In this document: positions 16,188-24,483 of the stretch, piece by piece
Position numbering within the stretch: the first letter of the stretch is position 1
How the letters are laid out: every line of letters starts with the position of its first letter
From: Erythrobacter sp. YT30
GTDB taxonomy: Bacteria > Pseudomonadota > Alphaproteobacteria > Sphingomonadales > Sphingomonadaceae
NCBI RefSeq assembly: GCF_001542875.1
Contig: NZ_LMAF01000002.1
Coordinates: 1,573,501 to 1,637,500, forward strand
DNA: 64,000 nt
Direction of reading: 5' to 3'
Program-made: the position numbers and the translations under genes
The notes under the pieces: generated by a model
The model's input: only the letters and a program-made list of their open reading frames with translations
What the model was told of the DNA's origin: nothing
Databases searched by the model: none

Positions 16188-17765
16188 TTACGCAGGTGCC
16201 TTCACCTTCAAGTCTTCCAGCATAATCCCAGCGGTTGCCTTTCCCGACCCCACAACGCCCGGAATGCCTGCGCCCGGGTGCGTGCCTGCGCCGACGAGGT
16301 AGAAATTCTCGATCACATCATCGCGGTTGTGGCCGCGAAGATATGCGCTTTGCCACAGGAGCGGTTCCAAGCTGAACGCGCTGCCCATGTGCGCCGATAG
16401 ATCCTGCTGGAAATCCTTGGGCGCATAGCTGAATTTCGTCACGATCCGATCGTGAATGTCCGGGATCAGGCGCCGCCCGATTTCATCGAGGACCATCTTT
16501 TCAAGCTTTGGCCCAACCTCGTCCCAATCAACCGGCATCTTGCCCATATGCGCAACGGGAACGAGAGCGTAGAACGTGCTCTTACCCTTGGGCGCCATGC
16601 TGGGATCTGTCACAGTCGGGTGGTGGAGATAGATCGCGAAATCCTCAGGCAGAACGCCATTTGAGAAGATGTCATCGAGCAGGCCCTTATAACGCTGCGC
16701 AAACAGGATCATGTGGTGCGCGATGCCCGGCCATGTGCCTTCGAGCCCGAAGTGGACGACGAAGAGCGAAGGCGAAAAGCTCTTGCGTGACAAGGACTTC
16801 GCCATCTTCTGACCGCGCTGGGAATCAGAAAGCAAATCCTTGTAAGAATGCATGATATCGCCATTGGAAGCGACAGCATCGAAGCGCTCTTTCCAACCCG
16901 ATTTGGTCTCAACTTCATCGGCGCGCGTGCCGATTGTGTGAACCTGCACCACCGGATCGCCGACGCGCATTGTGCCGCCGAGGCGCTCAAAATGACGAAC
17001 CATGCCCGCAATCAGGCGGTTGGTCCCGCCGCGCGCCCACCAAACACCGCCATCTTTTTCGAGCTTGTGAATAAGCGCATAGATTGAGCTGGTGCGCATC
17101 GGATTGCCGCCCACCAGCAACGAGTGAAAGCTGAATGCCTCGCGCAGTTTGGGGTGTTTGATATAGCTGGACACCATCGAATAGACGCTTCGCCAGGCCT
17201 GCTCGCGCACCAGAGCGGGAGCGGCTTTCAGCATGGTCTTGAAATCGAGGAACGGCTTCGTGCCCAGTTTCAGGTAGCCTTCCTCGTAAACCCGGGCCGA
17301 GTATTCGAGAAACCGGCTGTACCCGACCACATCATCCGGGTTCAGCTTTGCGATTTCCGCGTTCAATTCGTCTTCGTCATTCGAATAATCGAAGTTTGTC
17401 CCGTCGGGCCAGTTGAGGCGGTAGAACGGCATGACTTTCATGAGCTCGACATCTTCTGCGATGTCGTGGCCGGTCAGCTCCCAAAGTTCCTCAAGACACG
17501 GCGGATCGGTGACGACTGTGGGGCCTGCGTCAAACGTGAAGCCGTCCTTTTCCCAGAAATAGGCGCGGCCACCGGGCTTGTCGCGCGCTTCGACAACCGT
17601 TGTCGCGATGCCGTGCGATTGCAGCCGGATTGCAAGCGCCATGCCGCCAAAGCCTGCACCAATGACGCAGGCCGTTTTGCCCTCATACTTCTTGGCGATG
17701 TCAGGGTTGATGCCCTTACCTGCCGCCTTCGCGGGTGAGAGATCGAGCTTTGCATCGGCGTTCAT
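16188..17765 (-). CDS. crtI: phytoene desaturase
   Basis: 525 residues from ATG 17765, chosen because it forms an ATGA overlap with the crtY stop. The longer open frame upstream runs inside crtY. N-terminal dinucleotide motif CVIGAGFGGMALAIRL (about 34-49) is followed by VVEARDKPGGRAY, and the CrtI C-terminal signature LVGAGTHPGAGIPGVVGSGK binds FAD. The enzyme desaturates phytoene stepwise, usually to lycopene in this clade. It lies in the membrane-associated carotenoid pathway, with the cyclase crtY just upstream and crtB at the end of the operon. The 3' end is 12 nt from a palindromic repeat. Confidence 0.96.
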   Translation of the reverse strand: MNADAKLDLSPAKAAGKGINPDIAKKYEGKTACVIGAGFGGMALAIRLQSHGIATTVVEARDKPGGRAYFWEKDGFTFDAGPTVVTDPPCLEELWELTGHDIAEDVELMKVMPFYRLNWPDGTNFDYSNDEDELNAEIAKLNPDDVVGYSRFLEYSARVYEEGYLKLGTKPFLDFKTMLKAAPALVREQAWRSVYSMVSSYIKHPKLREAFSFHSLLVGGNPMRTSSIYALIHKLEKDGGVWWARGGTNRLIAGMVRHFERLGGTMRVGDPVVQVHTIGTRADEVETKSGWKERFDAVASNGDIMHSYKDLLSDSQRGQKMAKSLSRKSFSPSLFVVHFGLEGTWPGIAHHMILFAQRYKGLLDDIFSNGVLPEDFAIYLHHPTVTDPSMAPKGKSTFYALVPVAHMGKMPVDWDEVGPKLEKMVLDEIGRRLIPDIHDRIVTKFSYAPKDFQQDLSAHMGSAFSLEPLLWQSAYLRGHNRDDVIENFYLVGAGTHPGAGIPGVVGSGKATAGIMLEDLKVKAPA

Positions 17766-19003
17766 GCCGGTTTCTCCGTACTGAGTGGTATTCCGGGCGA
17801 AAAGAGGGCGCGCATCGCCCTTGTGATAGCTACGGGAGGCTTGCCCGTGAGGATGCGCACCTTGTCGGCCAATGAACTGTCGCCGGCATAGAAACGTTCC
17901 ACCAGCGGGCCGGAAAGTCCGTAAAACCTTTGAAGGACGACGACGCGCTGTTCCGGGTCTGCCGCTTCGAACAGCATGCGCACTAGAGTGCGGTAAAAGC
18001 TCATGCTTTGCCAATGCGCGCGGGCGCGAGTTTCGCAAAAGCGTGCGAGGTCTTCGCCCGTTGTCTCTGGCGCGCGGGCGAGCAGATCGGCAATCGCCAG
18101 CGCGTTATCGGCGGCAAAGGGCAGGGTGTAACTGGTAAGCGGATGTGAAAACCCGCCACGCGATCCCGCAATTGCGACGCCGGGAATGCGCAATTCATCA
18201 AGCACGGCATCGAAATTCCCGCCGCTGACCACAGGCAAAATGCCGGTTTCGTGGCCGATGACTTCGCCGGTCAGCCCATTGGCCCGGGCATAATTCTGCG
18301 TGCGTGACCACAGCTGGTCTTTGTCCATCTTGGCGTGATCAGCGTAATAGGTGTCTTCGATAAACACCTCGTCTTCGGCCAAAGGCAGGACGTAGACAAA
18401 TCGATACGCTGCGCCATTGCCATACGGCGCAACCTGATCGACGGTTGCATCCATGATGACAGGGCGGGTGAGGCCGTGGGGCTGATCGGTGCGGATATGC
18501 TGGCCAAGGAATACCTGCCAGCCGCCTGCTAGGTTCTCGCTTGAGGTGAACGTGCGGCAGTCGATCACGCGTTTTGCATCAATGCGCGAGCCATCCTCCA
18601 GAGTGACACCGTTTGCGTCCAATTCACGGGCGCTGGTGCCCAAACGCACCGATCCTTGCGGCAGCGTCGCCATCAAGACTTTGTGAAAGTCCTCGCTCGC
18701 CATGGAGCGGTAACTTGTCGGCAAAGTGCGCCCATAGCGGGGGAAGTGAATCTCGTACCCCTCATCCCAGGCATTCAACGGAAAAGCGGAAAGCAGATCG
18801 GTCGCCGCATCCTCAAGATCGCTCGTAAACCAGCTCCAGCGGTGATTGCCGCCAAGGCTATCCCCCGCATCGAGCAGCACAAACCGGCAATCGGGTACGC
18901 GATTATGCAATGCAAGCGCCAGCAAGCCACCGGCCAGGCCGCCGCCGACAATAACGACGTCTGCTTCGGTTTTGGCGCCCGTTTCTGCTTTTGAATCGCT
19001 CAT
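17762..19003 (-). CDS. crtY: lycopene beta-cyclase (CrtY type)
   Basis: 413 residues. N-terminal Rossmann motif ADVVIVGGGLAGGLLALAL (residues 14-32), then FVLLDAGDSLGGNHRWSWF, the CrtY signature following the FAD-binding site. A GVAIAGSRGGFSHPLTSYTLPFA segment typical of CrtY lies near residue 275. It cyclises lycopene to beta-carotene, the precursor of zeaxanthin- and erythroxanthin-type pigments of erythrobacters. It is the first gene of the operon and overlaps crtI by ATGA. A TGT-N12-ACA motif lies 28 nt upstream of its start. No strong terminator lies between it and the divergent DUF2585 gene. Confidence 0.95.
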   Translation of the reverse strand: MSDSKAETGAKTEADVVIVGGGLAGGLLALALHNRVPDCRFVLLDAGDSLGGNHRWSWFTSDLEDAATDLLSAFPLNAWDEGYEIHFPRYGRTLPTSYRSMASEDFHKVLMATLPQGSVRLGTSARELDANGVTLEDGSRIDAKRVIDCRTFTSSENLAGGWQVFLGQHIRTDQPHGLTRPVIMDATVDQVAPYGNGAAYRFVYVLPLAEDEVFIEDTYYADHAKMDKDQLWSRTQNYARANGLTGEVIGHETGILPVVSGGNFDAVLDELRIPGVAIAGSRGGFSHPLTSYTLPFAADNALAIADLLARAPETTGEDLARFCETRARAHWQSMSFYRTLVRMLFEAADPEQRVVVLQRFYGLSGPLVERFYAGDSSLADKVRILTGKPPVAITRAMRALFSPGIPLSTEKPA

Positions 19004-19030
19004 CTGTTCAATGCCCTAGGCTTAAGTGAG

Positions 19031-19048
19031 TGTTCGAGCAATGTTACA
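19031..19048. promoter_or_regulatory. possible PpsR/CrtJ-type box upstream of crtY
   Basis: TGT-N12-ACA, the minimal palindrome bound by the pigment regulators PpsR/CrtJ in photosynthetic alphaproteobacteria, lies 28 nt before the crtY start. Only the outer triplets match, and no ppsR gene is in view, so this is tentative. Confidence 0.3.
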
Positions 19049-19114
19049 CACAATCCCCGGTGCGTTTGGCAGCGCGGCTTGCGCGAAGTCTCTTGCCACA
19101 TCAGAAGCTTGCGC

Positions 19115-19714
19115 ATGGCTCAGCTTATCCCGGATCGCACCACGATCATCGTTTCCATCGGCATCACGATTGCGGCTGTTTTGATCCTGCTTGCGATGGA
19201 CCGACCGCCGATTTGTGAATGCGGGTATGTGAAGCTGTGGCATGGCGACATCAATTCGATGGGCAATTCTCAGCATATCGCCGATTGGTACACGCCCAGC
19301 CATATCATCCATGGTCCAATTTTTTACGCGCTCGGCTGGCTGCTGTTCAGCAAGTGGAAGATCGGTGGGGAGAACGCGGTTCGATGGGGATTGCCGCTTG
19401 CGGTGTTTTTGGAAGCGGCGTGGGAAGTGCTCGAAAACACGCCGATGGTGATTGATCGGTTCCGCTCGGTTACGGCCAATTGGGGCTATTCAGGCGATAG
19501 TGTGCTCAATTCTACCGCTGATATCGGCTGGATGGCCGTCGGCTTCTACCTCGCGATGAAACTGCCTGTGAAAGTCACCATTATCGCTGCCATCATCATG
19601 GAAGTGGTCGCAGCGCTGGTAGTGCGCGATGGATTGACGCTGACGGTGATTATGCTGCTGTTCCCGATTGACGCGATTGCCGAATGGCAGGCAGCGGGCG
19701 GCGGCGCGGCCTAA
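19115..19714 (+). CDS. DUF2585 (UPF0314) membrane protein
   Basis: 199 residues from ATG 19115. Five or so membrane helices with the DUF2585 hallmarks CECGYVKLWHGDINSMGNSQHIADWYTPSHIIHGPIFY split across residues 33-70, then EAAWEVLENTPMVIDRFR and GYSGDSVLNSTADIGWM. These conserved polar stretches between helices suggest a membrane-embedded active site. Function is unknown for the family. It is divergent from crtY with a 111-nt spacer. Confidence 0.88.
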   Translation: MAQLIPDRTTIIVSIGITIAAVLILLAMDRPPICECGYVKLWHGDINSMGNSQHIADWYTPSHIIHGPIFYALGWLLFSKWKIGGENAVRWGLPLAVFLEAAWEVLENTPMVIDRFRSVTANWGYSGDSVLNSTADIGWMAVGFYLAMKLPVKVTIIAAIIMEVVAALVVRDGLTLTVIMLLFPIDAIAEWQAAGGGAA

Positions 19715-19739
19715 GGGGTGAACCGCAGGCCGAATTGAG

Positions 19740-19764
19740 GGAACCGCTAAAGGATCAGGTGGTT
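19740..19764 (+). promoter_or_regulatory. near-consensus EcfG promoter upstream of mipA
   Basis: GGAAC-N16-GGTT: perfect -35 and spacer, one mismatch in the -10 (GGTT for CGTT), ending 28 nt before the ATG at 19793. Weaker than the perfect sites at 39362 and 45667. Confidence 0.35.
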
Positions 19765-19792
19765 GAGTGGCTGAAACGAAAGGTCGCCCCCC

Positions 19793-20764
19793 ATGCCTCT
19801 CCTCTCTAAGTCCCGCTTGAAATCCCTCCCCGCAGCAACGGCTTTTGTCGCGCTTGCATTCACAGCATCCCCGCTATTGGCTGAGGACGCGTCGAATGAA
19901 AGCGAGCAGCAACAAGGCCCGCCTTCCGGTATGGAGCAGCAAGGGCAGGGTGAAGGGCCGCCAGCCGGCCCGCCCGCCGGTCTTGGCTTCAAGCCTGTTT
20001 TTGATGACACCTGGGTCACGGTCGGCATCGGCGCAGGGCTGGTGCCGAGCTATGCAGGGTCAGATGATTACGTCCCTTTCCCACTCCCGCTGATCGTCGG
20101 ACGCGTCGGCGGAGTGGGTCTGCGCCCCAATGGCCCCGGTATCGCTCTCGATGTGCTGAGCAAGGCGCCATCGCTTGCGCCGAGCACCGACCCGATCTTC
20201 AATCTCGGCCCCGCATTCCGTATCCGCAATGACCGCGTCAACCAGATCGAAGATGACGTGGTCGAGCAATTGGAAGACCTCGATCTTGCGGTCGAAGTTG
20301 GCCTGGACGCTGGCGTCACCTTTCCCGGCGTCTTTACCCGGGGCGATAGGCTTTCCATAGGAGCCCAAGCGCGCTGGGATGTGGCTGGCGCGCATGATGG
20401 CATGGTGGTCGAACCCAGCATCGGATATTCAAAGCCAATCGGCACCGGCACACTCGTCAATCTCAATTTCGGCGCGCAGTTTGTCGATGACAGTTTTGCC
20501 GAATACTATTTCAACGTGAACCCTGCCGACAGCCTGACCAGCGGGCTCCCTGTCTTTAACGCCGATGGCGGCCTCAATTCGCTAAGCGCGCTTGCGATTA
20601 TTACGAACGATCTGGACGGGAACGCATTGAATGGCGGCTTCAGTATCTACACCATCGCAGGGTACACCCGCATGATCGGTGATGCAGCAGACACGCCCTT
20701 CACCGACATACGCGGTAATGCCAACCAGTTTATCGCCGGCTTGGGTGTGGCGTATACGTTCTGA
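19793..20764 (+). CDS. MipA/OmpV-family outer-membrane protein
   Basis: 323 residues. Signal peptide LPAATAFVALAFTASPLLAED, then a low-complexity linker rich in Gln, Pro and Gly (residues 35-65). The mature barrel opens with WVTVGIGAGLVPSYAGSDDYVPFPLPL, the family's start, and ends with QFIAGLGVAYTF, the terminal aromatic expected for BAM-dependent insertion. The MipA/OmpV family includes a scaffold for murein hydrolases and porin-like proteins. The Pro-rich linker is unusual. A candidate EcfG promoter lies before it, and GC-rich hairpins follow it. Confidence 0.9.
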   Translation: MPLLSKSRLKSLPAATAFVALAFTASPLLAEDASNESEQQQGPPSGMEQQGQGEGPPAGPPAGLGFKPVFDDTWVTVGIGAGLVPSYAGSDDYVPFPLPLIVGRVGGVGLRPNGPGIALDVLSKAPSLAPSTDPIFNLGPAFRIRNDRVNQIEDDVVEQLEDLDLAVEVGLDAGVTFPGVFTRGDRLSIGAQARWDVAGAHDGMVVEPSIGYSKPIGTGTLVNLNFGAQFVDDSFAEYYFNVNPADSLTSGLPVFNADGGLNSLSALAIITNDLDGNALNGGFSIYTIAGYTRMIGDAADTPFTDIRGNANQFIAGLGVAYTF

Positions 20765-20770
20765 GCTTGC

Positions 20771-20790
20771 GAGCGCGCATCCGCGCGCTC
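20771..20790. terminator. hairpin after the mipA-like gene
   Basis: GAGCGCGC-ATCC-GCGCGCTC, a perfect 8-bp stem just after the stop, without a T run. Another stem, CGGCAGC-TTTG-GCTGCCG, follows at 20861-20878, and CTCCCCT/AGGGGAG at 20899-20924. They lie between two convergent genes and probably end both transcripts. Confidence 0.5.
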
Positions 20791-20933
20791 GTCCTCGATG
20801 CTGTTCCTTCGCCCGGAGATATCCGAGCTCCGGCCATCTGCGGGCGGGTGGTCACCCTTGCGGCAGCTTTGGCTGCCGACTTGGCACCGTGTTATTACTC
20901 CCCTCCCTTATTCAGATAGGGGAGAAACGCAGA

Positions 20934-22997
20934 TCAATCCTCGTCTTCCTCTTCGGGATAGGCGCCCTCGGCTCCTTCCGCTAGTTGCGGACGGGGGGCT
21001 GGCATTTCTGCTCGGCGGTCGCCTGTTTTGAGGTACGTGTCGAACCACTCCATCATCCGCAGATTGTAGTCATAGCGGCTGGCGGCGATGCGGTTGCCGT
21101 GGCCTTCGCCGGGGTAGAAGACGAGGCGGACGGGCACTTCCGGTTTGCGCACTTTGATGCTGCGATACAGCTCAAGGCTTTGGCCCGGATCAACCCGCGT
21201 GTCCTCTTCGCCGTGCATGATGAGCGTCGGCGTGTTCGCTTTATCGACGTGATAGACGGGCGAGACGCGCAGCATAGCTTCCCAATCGTCCCACGGCCAT
21301 TTGAGGCTGTGAACGTTGTACATTTCGTAAGGGATATCGCCGGTGCCGAACTTCGAAACCTGATTGGAAATGCCGACAAACATCACGCTGGCCGCGTATT
21401 CGTCTGAGTAATATGTCGCGCCCCATGCACTCGCATAGCCGCCATAAGAGCCGCCGGTGATGCCGGTGCGATCGGGATCAGTGATGCCTTCTGCAACAAG
21501 AGCCCGCTTCGCATCGACGATGTCGCGGAATTCAGGATCGGTGTAGCGGCCCTGGTGCGCTTTTGAAAATGCCGTGCCGTATCCGGTTGAGCCGCGATAA
21601 TTGGGCAGGAACACGGCGTATCCCTGGCCTGCCGCAACCTGGCCAGGCTTGGAATACGCGGTCTGCCAGCCGTTTGATTCATGCGCTTCGGGGCCACCGT
21701 GGACATTCATGATCGTGGGAGCGCCGCCGCGTGGGGCACCGCCAACAGGCTCGATCAGGACGCCTTCGATGGTCGTGCCATCTGTGGCGGTGTACTGGTA
21801 TGCGCGCTGATTGCCGAACGTGATTTCGGACAGCCATGGATTGTGGCTGGTCCAGCGGTCAAACGCTCCGTCATTCCAGACGAACAATTCGGTCGGGTGC
21901 TGCGGGGCATTGGCGGCGAATGCCACGGTGCCGCCAGCCTGCTCAATCCGGGTAAGGATAAGCTCGCCCGGATCAGCTTGACCCGCCACGCTGCCATCGG
22001 CGTTGTAGAAGCGCAGCACGCTTTGCGCGCCCACATGGACTACAGCTGCCAGCCTTCCGTCGGCCAGCCATTCGGCATCAACGGCCGCTTCGGGAGCGCC
22101 TTGATTGAGCGCGCGATATTCGCCTGTCGTAATGTCGACGAGGTGCAAGGTGGTTGCCGCCGGATCGTTCATGTCGATCCCGGCGATCAGCGACAATTGC
22201 GTGCTGTCAGGCGAGATCTCAACGTCTTCAATCTTGCCCGGCGTCGCAACCACTGCGCGCACCGCGCCATCTGAAAGATCGATGATGTTCACGCGCTTCT
22301 TGGTGTAGCTGTCATCGACCAGCGGCGTCGGAGCGGTATCGACGATAGCAAACGAGCCATCAGGGGCGATATCGAATGCACTCACAAAGCCGGGGAGCGA
22401 AATCTCGCGCGGGGCTTCGTCCACTTCATCACCCATCTGCGCGACAAGCATGCGCGCCGGGCGGAACTCTTCTTCGTAAACCTTGGCGTTAAAGCCCGCT
22501 TCTTTCTGCTTGGTGCGTTGTTTGTCCTCAACCGGTCCAGCGAGCATGTAGATGACGCTACCATCGGGGCTGAATTTGTAAGAGCGCACTTCGGCATCTT
22601 CGGCGGCGGCAAGCTTGCGATAGGTTCCCCCATCAACCGGCACGCCCCAGACGGCGCGTTCCTCATCATCCTTTGACCACATGAAAGTGATCATGCTGCC
22701 ATCGGGTGAAAAGGCGACCCCTGATGGGCTGATATCATCGGGCAGGTAAGCGCGCGCTGTGTCGGGCGCGTTTGCAACTTTCAGTTCGCCCTTGAACCCG
22801 CCATTGTCTTCGCCTTCGGTCACATCGGGAAGGCTGGATGTGGTGAATGCGATGCTTTGTCCGTCAGGCGCGACAGCCATCGTGCCAACGCTTTCAAGCT
22901 TGGCGACATCTTCGGGCGTCATCGGGCGGGCTTGGGCGGTGGCGGTAATGGATGCTGTGGCCAGCAGTGTGGCGGAAACAGTCAAGATCCGGGTCAT
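20934..22997 (-). CDS. secreted S9-family prolyl oligopeptidase-like peptidase
   Basis: 687 residues from ATG 22997, whose N-terminus ILTVSATLLATASITATAQA is a signal peptide; longer in-frame starts break this. Residues about 30-430 form a WD/PD40 beta-propeller with repeats such as SPDGSVIYMLAG. The C-terminal alpha/beta hydrolase has GGSYGGYASAWG with nucleophile Ser near residue 516, Asp in GEEDTRVDPGQS, and His in YPGEGHGN. S9C acylaminoacyl- and dipeptidyl-peptidases cut N-terminal residues from short peptides; here the site is periplasmic. It is divergent from an exported amidohydrolase 155 bp away. Confidence 0.9.
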   Translation of the reverse strand: MTRILTVSATLLATASITATAQARPMTPEDVAKLESVGTMAVAPDGQSIAFTTSSLPDVTEGEDNGGFKGELKVANAPDTARAYLPDDISPSGVAFSPDGSMITFMWSKDDEERAVWGVPVDGGTYRKLAAAEDAEVRSYKFSPDGSVIYMLAGPVEDKQRTKQKEAGFNAKVYEEEFRPARMLVAQMGDEVDEAPREISLPGFVSAFDIAPDGSFAIVDTAPTPLVDDSYTKKRVNIIDLSDGAVRAVVATPGKIEDVEISPDSTQLSLIAGIDMNDPAATTLHLVDITTGEYRALNQGAPEAAVDAEWLADGRLAAVVHVGAQSVLRFYNADGSVAGQADPGELILTRIEQAGGTVAFAANAPQHPTELFVWNDGAFDRWTSHNPWLSEITFGNQRAYQYTATDGTTIEGVLIEPVGGAPRGGAPTIMNVHGGPEAHESNGWQTAYSKPGQVAAGQGYAVFLPNYRGSTGYGTAFSKAHQGRYTDPEFRDIVDAKRALVAEGITDPDRTGITGGSYGGYASAWGATYYSDEYAASVMFVGISNQVSKFGTGDIPYEMYNVHSLKWPWDDWEAMLRVSPVYHVDKANTPTLIMHGEEDTRVDPGQSLELYRSIKVRKPEVPVRLVFYPGEGHGNRIAASRYDYNLRMMEWFDTYLKTGDRRAEMPAPRPQLAEGAEGAYPEEEDED

Positions 22998-23151
22998 TTT
23001 TGTGGTGGTCCCCAATAGAAATACGGTGGTGAGCGCTCTCATAGCGACGGATCGATGAATGGCAAATGGCCCATATGGGCGGATTGAAGGGGTTGCCATT
23101 GAACGCGCCGCGGCCCATCAACCACGCAGGATAAAAGGGGAGAGAATACAA

Positions 23152-24459
23152 ATGGGTTTGCTTCGGAAGGTGTTCGGCGGATCGTCCGCTGCTTTGGCAG
23201 CGCTGGCAGCGACGTTCTCTCTTCCAAGCCACGCGCAGTCGAATGTTGATACGATTGTTTTCGCGGGCGCCGTGCTTGAGGATGCAAACAGCGAGCCGCG
23301 CGGTGAAACCACAATCCTGATCGAAAACGGCCGGATTGTCGGGGTTGAGGATGGCTTTTTACCGATCGTGCCGTCCAATGCGACGCAGATAAACCTCCGC
23401 GACAAGACCGTGATGCCCGGTCTGATCGACCTCCACACGCACCTTTCGGGTGATCCATCGGGTGAGTTCTGGCGCGCGGCGACAACGCCCCCTGAATACT
23501 ACACGCTGATCGCGGCAAAGAACGCGCGGATCACGGCGCTCGCTGGCTTCACCACAGTGCGCGATCTGGGTTCGCGCACTGATCAAGTGACGCAAAGCCT
23601 TCGTACGGCGACAGAGCAGGGGATCGTACCCGGCCCCCGTATTGTCACCTCTGCGCGCACGATCAGCATTGTCGGCGGGCACGGCGATGTGAACGGATTC
23701 CACAAGCATGTGAATGACGTGCTTGCATCAGGCTTTACCTGCACTGGCGCTGTCGAATGCTCTGAAAAGGTGCGCCAAGCCTCCAAATACGGTGCCGATC
23801 TGATCAAGATCACGGCAACGGGCGGTGTGCTTTCCCAACAAGGCCGAGGCCTGGAAGAGCACTTCACCGCTGAAGAAATGGAAGCAATTGTCGAAACGGC
23901 TGAATTGCTTGGCCTTAAAGTTGCAGCGCACGCACATGGCGCGCGCGGCATCGAAGCGGCAGCCAAGGCGGGCGTCCACACCATTGAGCACGGCACCTAC
24001 ATGGACGAGGCCGCAGCGCGTGCGATGAAAGCCAGCGGGACAACTTTGGTGCCTACGCTGATGGCGTTTCAGGGGATCAAGGAAAACCTTGGCACCGGGT
24101 TCTACACACCCGTCGTTGAAGAAAAAATCCGCGCCGTGAGCGAGATCGCCGATACGATCATTCCGCGAGCCCGCGAATATGGCGTCAACATTGCATTCGG
24201 CACCGATGCTGGCGTCTTTCCGCATGGCGAAAATGCGGGCGAGTTTGCGCTGATGGTTGCAGGCGGAATGTCCAGTCGTGAGGCCATCGCTGCCGCCACC
24301 ACAGGCGCGGCCCAAATTCTCGGCATGGAGGGCGAGATTGGCCGGATTGCGCCGGGCTATTCAGCCGATCTGATCGCGGTGGACGGCAACCCTCTCAATG
24401 ATGTGACCACGCTTGAAAGCGTCGATTTTACCATGGTGCGCGGCCGCGTGATCGAATAG
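23152..24459 (+). CDS. secreted metal-dependent amidohydrolase (imidazolonepropionase/prolidase-like)
   Basis: 435 residues from ATG 23152 (GGGGAGAG seven nt upstream). Signal peptide ending at SHAQS. TIM-barrel amidohydrolase: DLHTHLSG (first metal pair, about residue 94), LIKITATGG (bridging Lys), AHAHGARGIEAA and HTIEHGTYMD (metal His), and FGTDAGVFPHG (catalytic Asp). The pattern matches the Xaa-Pro dipeptidase or organophosphate-acid-anhydrolase-like clade within COG1228, so a dipeptide or cyclic amide substrate is likely. It is divergent from the S9 peptidase and may use the peptides that enzyme releases. Confidence 0.9.
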   Translation: MGLLRKVFGGSSAALAALAATFSLPSHAQSNVDTIVFAGAVLEDANSEPRGETTILIENGRIVGVEDGFLPIVPSNATQINLRDKTVMPGLIDLHTHLSGDPSGEFWRAATTPPEYYTLIAAKNARITALAGFTTVRDLGSRTDQVTQSLRTATEQGIVPGPRIVTSARTISIVGGHGDVNGFHKHVNDVLASGFTCTGAVECSEKVRQASKYGADLIKITATGGVLSQQGRGLEEHFTAEEMEAIVETAELLGLKVAAHAHGARGIEAAAKAGVHTIEHGTYMDEAAARAMKASGTTLVPTLMAFQGIKENLGTGFYTPVVEEKIRAVSEIADTIIPRAREYGVNIAFGTDAGVFPHGENAGEFALMVAGGMSSREAIAAATTGAAQILGMEGEIGRIAPGYSADLIAVDGNPLNDVTTLESVDFTMVRGRVIE

Positions 24460-24464
24460 GCGCG

Positions 24465-24481
24465 GCCGCTCCCACAGCGGC
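24465..24481. terminator. short hairpin between convergent amidohydrolase and autotransporter genes
   Basis: GCCGCT-CCCAC-AGCGGC just after the amidohydrolase stop and a few bases before the end of the convergent adhesin gene. There is no T run. Confidence 0.35.
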
Positions 24482-24483
24482 GA

